Shown here: positions 58,417 through 64,000 of the stretch, one piece after another
Numbering within the stretch: the first letter of the stretch is position 1
Layout: every line of letters starts with the position of its first letter
From: Rhyacichthys aspro
Lineage: Eukaryota > Chordata > Actinopteri > Gobiiformes > Rhyacichthyidae
Reading direction: 5' to 3'
DNA length: 64,000 nucleotides
NCBI GenBank assembly: GCA_036850595.1
Contig: CM072159.1
Coordinates: 7,525,016-7,589,015, forward strand
Translations under genes and position numbers: made by a program
The notes under the pieces: model-generated
Databases searched by the model: none
What the model was told of the DNA's origin: nothing
What the model saw: only the letters and a program-made list of their open reading frames with translations

Positions 58417-59489
58417 AGTCAAAATGTTACTGTTACTATTCACAAGATTTGCGACTTGGCAGTACAGTGTCAGGCAGAATATTGTAACTGCACTATGTCT
58501 TGTAGCCAGAATAAGAATGCAGAGAACACTCCACAGAAATATAAACAGATACAAAATAAACATGTAAAAGCGCCCCTATAAAAGAATACAATATACAGTC
58601 AACATAAAAGCTGACATCTAACCATCTCCATCTGAGTTATTCATTCCCAGTTAAAGCATCAGCGTGTCACATGACCGTTGGGGCTGATGTGTTTTATTTG
58701 AAGAGCCAGTCATGAGCTGAACACAGAGGCACACTGCAGCGGAGCCAGAGGCGAGGCACTTCAACCCTTAAGAGATGACTCAAGCTCTTGAAATGATTCT
58801 GCTGGTGACAGTTCAGGCAGCGCTCACAGTTTAACAGCAGTGACTTTACAAAACCACTTTCACACAATCTCATACAATTTACTTAATTGTCCAACTCTTA
58901 TTCCCAATCGAGTGTTAATTAATGTTCCTACTATAAATGGTAGAGAAAGACAATGTTTATGACAATGATTTTACAACCAGTTATTTCAAACTGAAAGCTG
59001 GCAAAAGAGTGCAGTTTTATAAAATTAAATAAAAAGAGTAGATAATGACTTATGTTGCTTTAATTTAACACTCTTGCATGAAAATGTTATGGACTAAATT
59101 GTTTTTGTTTCGTTTTTCTCTACTGGATTTGCTCAAAGGCATGTCCCTGCTGGACTGCCATAGCTGTTTATATGCTCTAAAAACGAGGAAGCAAGCGACC
59201 AAAAAAAATGTGATTATATTCAAGTCAAATGTTTATACACCCATGAAGTTTTATACCTGTTTCACTGCTCTCCCGAAGCTCTAAATGCTGCCTTAGGAGC
59301 AGGGAGAGAGGAGGCTTCAATGAGGAGACATGAGCAAGGATACCCTGGAGCTTCCTTAACTCGTCTCTCTGCTATCTTCTGTCTTCTTCTGTCTTCTCTC
59401 TGTCCCTTGCCTGTGGGCAGTTCTAAGGTTGTTTTTGTACTTGCCAGTTCAAACGGCCTTGCTGAGACCCCTTCAAAACAGATGTCTCG
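58417..59489. other. Noncoding, nothing firm
   Basis: 58660-58800 is denser (GCAGCGGAGCCAGAGGCGAG) and may be conserved. The rest is AT-rich with chance frames. Confidence 0.4.
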
Positions 59490-59815
59490 GAGCACTTCCT
59501 ACTGAACTCTGGTACGGTTCCAGTGAAAGTGTGAACCCCAAGTAGATCACAGATGCGCTTCACAGACATTGCATCATATATTGGGGACAAAAAACAGACA
59601 AAAACAAATCACTGAGAAGGTAAGATGCAATGGTGCCATGCCTCATTAGCATTTGGGTTAACAGCACCCTCTAATGTGTTTCTTAAAAAAAAAAAAAAAG
59701 GCAGTGTTTGTTGTTTTGTCCAAAGAAAAAAAATGACAGCTGTGAATGCTCATTTTCTGTTTTGGTCCGAACTAAATGAAGTGGATTAAAGTGAACACAC
59801 CATAAGACAGCAGAG
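59490..59815. repeat. Possible MITE-type repeat
   Basis: Left part has GAACTCTGGTACGGTTCC and GTGAAAGTGTGAACCCC; right part has TTTTGGTCCGAACTAAATG and AAAGTGAACACACC. These word pairs occur at opposite ends of a fish MITE family. The middle contains a 15-A run (59685-59699). No target duplication was found. Confidence 0.4.
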
Positions 59816-60079
59816 TGAGGGAAACGTAGTTGCAAATGAGATCCATTTGTCTGGATAGAGAGAGACTTCCCCTTACCTGGCCACAGATTCTTGTATTCTT
59901 TTGTTAAAATTAGTGGGAGTAGTAACAATAGCTGGCACAGAACTCAAGATTCATAAAAACAATGAATAATGAAAATGGCAAACATTTAAAAAAAAAAAAT
60001 TATGACAAAAAAGAGATGAGGAATTAGATGTCAAATGTTCTCTGTGGTGATGGTGTTGTCTTTCGATCTATTTCAAATC
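59816..60079. other. Noncoding, nothing recognised
   Basis: AT-rich with an A-run at about 59989-59999. Confidence 0.5.
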
Positions 60080-60780
60080 AGTTATTGTCCTTTTTTTTGA
60101 GAACAAAAGCAGTAAAGCATTAGTTTCAGCACTGCTGGCCTGCCTGCCTCTGTCCAACCATGCGGGTGAACACATAAAATATGCCTGGCCCCGGTGTCCG
60201 GCCCCACCTGGCCCCTCATCTCAGTAACTAAGCAGGTGTTCCTGGGTTGTGCAGTGAGGGAAAATGGGGTTGCCCTGTCCTCGACCCGCTGCTGTGAATG
60301 ATGGATGTTATAACATGGAGGCCAGAGGTCAGTGCTGGAGCAGCGCCGGAAGAAGATCAAAGTAGCTCTAGTTAACCACACACAGCTCTGACCCACCGTC
60401 TGTGAAAAAATGAGAGGACATTCCCAGATACACTTCACTCTCAACTCACTTCCACTCTCTCTGTCTCTTACAACGAGCACAAACCTGGAAGCAATCGGAT
60501 GATATTTCCGAGACAATAGCAGCTTTCGCGTCTCTCTCAGTGTGTCACAGGTTGTTACCCAGAAGTGTGAAATCCTGGGTGCCATTTTGATTACCACCTG
60601 TGTTACTTCAACACATTTGTTTTGATGTCTCTATGTCACAACAAGCCTTCCCATCGCACTCCTCCACAGATGCTGCACAAAGAACTCTGCCGAAAAAGAG
60701 TTCTCGGAAATTGTTGCAACTTGAAAACCAATGTGATTCTCTTATTGGTGCATTTGAGAGATTTCATGCCTATTTAAAAA
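60080..60780. other. Candidate conserved noncoding element
   Basis: A long GC-richer block. The minus strand stays open for 171 codons (60597-60082), but the translation shows no domain and the opposite strand also stays open in part. Phrases GCGCCGGAAGAAGATCAAAG and GAAGCAATCGGATGATATTT stand out from the flanks. Regulatory element or unidentified exon. Confidence 0.3.
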
Positions 60781-61799
60781 AAAAAAAGCAAATACATTCT
60801 GTATGGTGTCCAAAAATGGACAGCTGTTGATGTGACCCACCACACACATTTACTTTGCAAAATAAAAAGTGTGAAATGTCTTGATTTAAAATTGAAATGC
60901 TGGCTGTAAAAACTGTATCTCATTATCTACAATGGGACAAGCTTTCTGGCTTGCTTGGTTTCTCTGATTAGTTCTCTATACTTTATTCTGTATCCACTGG
61001 TATAGGCCTCTGGAATTCTTTCTATAGATCACAAAAAAAGAGATAGAACAGCTGCCTAGGTTATATGTTGCCCCTTTTCTTTTATTTTCTTTTTTTTTTT
61101 TTTTTAGAACCTTTTTAATTAGCTTAGACTTACACTTTTAGGAAGCTTGGTTCAAGAGTTTTAATGCAGGCAGCTTAAACCTTACTTCATTAACATGCCT
61201 TTTACCAAGAACCTCACATTGCATCAGATATCTCTTTTACACTTATACTTGCAAAAGCCAGACGGCGAGACTTAGTAAGTACTTCATTAAATTGAAAAAT
61301 GTTATTAATTTTCCAGTGAGTATACTTTCTTAAATAAATGAACCCATGGCAAAGGCATGAAAATGAGTAGTATTTGTTTAAATGATAGAGATATAGCTGT
61401 TGGTATAAAGGACATAAGCGTCTTTTTGTTCTACAACTAGAAGCTGTACAGCACCCTGTCATCCTGCTGGCCACTTACACAATATTGCCTTGTCTAGTCA
61501 ACCCTACTATGAATTCCACATTTTATTTCTAGACACCTGTGCTAAATTATGCACATTCACATCACATTCAGTCAAAGAATCTTTGTTTAAAATACTCTAG
61601 TGACTCATTATTCATTATATGCTGAACTCCTGTCAGGTAATGGCTATTTCACATCATCATAATAATTCTTGGTAAATGTGATGATATGGTAGAGATATTA
61701 TGAATATTTGAAAGAGCGAGTGGCAAAGACAAGTACAAACATGACTTTTCCCCACATTGAAATGGGAGGTTGAGATGAAGAGTGATGGAATAAAAATAT
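60781..61799. other. Noncoding, nothing recognised
   Basis: Contains an A-run near 60777-60787 and a T-run near 61090-61106. Confidence 0.5.
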
Positions 61800-62390
61800 T
61801 GATCTAATCACATAGCCTTCTTCACCTGAGTTAATGACTCATTATTTTCACGTCTGTACCCAGAGGATAGATAAAGTATTGTCTGCCTGGTCCAGTGCAT
61901 GGGATGATTAGCTCTCTCATTAAGAGTGGAGCTGGAGTGTGTAAATCTCAAGAGAGACCCAACATCCGGAGCAGTTGTACCAGCTGCCAGTGCATCCATG
62001 ACAAATACCGTCTTCACTGGCCCCTCGCGCTCAGACCTTGACACTCCCATCAAGCCTCTTACGTCGCCATGGCTCATTTTGCTCGTCTCTAAGTGTTTCT
62101 TTGTTAAACAGCATGACCTCGACAGACAATAGTCGCCAATGGTGTCACGGCTAATGTGTAAGTAAGCACCTTTCTGCAGCTGTGTGGAGAAGTGACTGTA
62201 ATGGTTTGGAAATCCATTTAATGATATCTTTGGGGAAAACCCAAATGGATTACTGATAGGAACTGTAATAATCTGCATTGTGTGTAAGACAATAAGCACT
62301 AGAAGGTAGAAATATGTGGTATTATATGGTAATAACATGAATGAGGTTAACACCTTTATGTTTAAAGCTGCTTCTGTCATTCTTTATATG
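61800..62390. other. Strong candidate conserved noncoding element
   Basis: About 590 bp of complex sequence. It includes CATGGGATGATTAGCTCTC, AATGGTTTGGAAATCCATTT, GATATCTTTGGGGAAAACCC and a TACTGATAGGAACTG block. The minus strand is open for 190 codons, but the peptide has no domain, and half of it is also open on the plus strand. That fits constraint on DNA better than on protein. No alignment was possible. Confidence 0.38.
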
Positions 62391-64000
62391 TATGTTTACG
62401 TCTATATCTATGCAGGTGTATATTTATAGGTACCCCAGGAACCGGCAGAATCTGGTCACATTATTTTCTACAAATGTAAACTAAAACTGACCGGAAACTC
62501 CACCTGTACATTACATCAAACCCAAGTTTAGCACTTACCTTAAACTTCAAGCTTTGAGGTCAACATGCATCCTGCATTAATGTCTGTTGCTAAAAAACAC
62601 TGTGTAAATGCATTGCCAATATCTCTCTGCTTTTACTCCCTTTTTCTCTATTCTTTTATGTCATTTTTCAGCTTGTTTCTTGGTGTAAGTAGACTTAACC
62701 AGTGATGGAAAAGACATTTACCCTGTAGGATTTTCTGTTGCCATTGATACATATGTTGATGTTTACAAGCTGTGTAAACAAAGAGCAAATGGTATCATGT
62801 GATACACATCAATCTTAATACAATAAGAATAATATTTGGTGACTGAACAGTTTTCCTGAATTTACAAACCATAACTACAATGAAATCGTACATTTGCTTT
62901 ACAGCACTTGCTGTCCCAAGTTCTAATGTAGTCCTTTGGTGGCAGACGTCAAAAGGAATTTTCTGTAACTAAATTTGAACATTAAAGCTCCACTTTCTGA
63001 TTTTCTTTTTGCAGTGCCTGTCTCAGATTCCACTCACCCTCAACAGCAGCCTTGGGGCCCCCCTGACCATTTTTTCGGGCTTATTGGTTTTTTTACCGTT
63101 AGATACAGTCAAGTTAGTCACCATTACGTGGCTAAATTGACTGTATTTATTGGTATTTTATGTTACTATCTTTTCTTTGTTAACATATTCAGAGCTGAAA
63201 ACTACACTTTATCGGCAGCTAGTTACTTCCTGGAAGATCATGTGACAAGCCAGTGTAGACCAATGGGAGCACCCCTTTTTTGAGCATATGATTTTGCAAG
63301 CATGTGATTGGTTAGGGTTTTCTGTTCCTGAATACAGGTTCTCATCTATTAAGAACCCTTAAAATAAACAATAGATGGCATCATAAAGCCTGTTTTTTCA
63401 CAAATGTGAAAAATCAGTCTGTTTAAATTAACTAAAGATTGTCTCCTTTCTTTAGTCCAACACATCTTAAAATCCTCTTTTGGATTGCTCTGTCGCACAT
63501 ACTTGAATTCTAAATTTTGTAAAGGAAATACAGTGTTTTCTTTCAAAAGGAACCAAGGTCATGTCTTAACTGCAAGAGTTTAAGAACAGCTTTCATTTTC
63601 TGAAGGGTATGTCTATGTGAGTCGATGAAGGTAGAAATGACTGGAACTTAAAGGAGGTTATAGACTTAAGACCAATGCAACATTTGAGAGAAACCTCTCC
63701 ACCTGACTGTGGCTTTGGGACTTTGGGTTCTTAACAACAGTTATTTTAAAAGTGCACAGACTGGGAAAAAGCATAGGGGTAGGCACCTTAAACTGAAACA
63801 AGAGAAAAACATATTTCAAACAACAACTACATTAGGCTAAAGTCTTGCTCCTTTTTTGTCTTTATTCTTCATTATATTTATTGTGTTTTAGAAACTGGTC
63901 ATCTGATGCTACACAACTAGAAATTTCCAACAGCTTTGACGCTGGGTGGCATACATTTTGGATTTGAAACAGTTGTTAGAACAAAGTTTTTGAATGTTGT
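62391..64000. other. Noncoding, nothing recognised
   Basis: AT-rich to the window end. A 102-codon plus-strand frame (62975-63283) shows no family resemblance. Confidence 0.5.

Noticed and set aside
60082..60597. 171-codon minus-strand frame as a gene
   Set aside because: Peptide has no recognisable pattern, and the length is possible by chance in a GC-richer patch.
61808..62380. 190-codon minus-strand frame as a gene
   Set aside because: No domain, signal or family resemblance; the other strand is partly open too. Kept only as a candidate element.

Overview
The window looks like teleost fish nuclear DNA. It is AT-rich and non-coding, with no operon-like ORF packing and no confident exon of a host gene. 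The organism call rests on its transposon content. There is a decayed Rex3 (RTE-clade) retrotransposon, a family best known from teleosts. There are pieces of three other LINEs, the 5' half of a Ty3/gypsy-type LTR element, several hAT-like and pogo/Tigger-like non-autonomous DNA transposons, and short copies of interspersed repeats common in fish. I read the window as intergenic DNA or the inside of a very long intron. Almost all open frames of 60-120 codons look like chance frames.

Layout. 1-9.6 kb: non-coding DNA with two copies of a hAT-like MITE (1331-1637 and 4266-4437; the second has a perfect 8-bp target duplication) and two candidate conserved noncoding elements (CNEs). 9.6-14.1 kb: the 3' end of a LINE (minus strand), a candidate CNE, a deleted DNA transposon that still carries a MADF-type exon with a splice donor (11254-11821), a diverged local duplication, and a strong candidate CNE (13560-14140). 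14-21.2 kb: mostly unrecognised, with a diverged direct duplication (18333 / 21098). 21.8-26.7 kb: a LINE cluster made of a YADD-bearing fragment with a (TCAA)n 3' tail, then a further minus-strand LINE fragment abutting a plus-strand Rex3. 28.2-29.2 kb: two MITEs. 33.8-34.6 kb: a repeat element lying between two (AT)n tracts.

37-44.8 kb: two perfect hairpins, candidate CNEs, and a hAT-like MITE nested inside an older interspersed repeat. 47.4-50.9 kb: GC-richer islands of unknown nature and a short interstitial telomeric tract. 52-54.4 kb: a gypsy-type 5' LTR, primer-binding site, leader and broken gag/protease, all minus strand, with pol and the 3' LTR missing. 55.9-58.4 kb: a duplicated element with a 53-nt identical core, the second copy ending exactly at a hAT-like MITE that contains its own 21-bp minisatellite. 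60-62.4 kb: two more candidate CNEs.

Nothing here works as a gene system. The supported coding material is transposon-derived and broken by stops, frameshifts and deletions. The CNE calls come from sequence texture (high complexity, locally higher GC, homeodomain-like TAAT cores), not from alignment, so they are hypotheses. The most noteworthy observations are the duplicated element with the 53-nt core, the MADF-exon transposon relic, the minisatellite inside a MITE, and three near-perfect hairpins that look like template-switch mutations.
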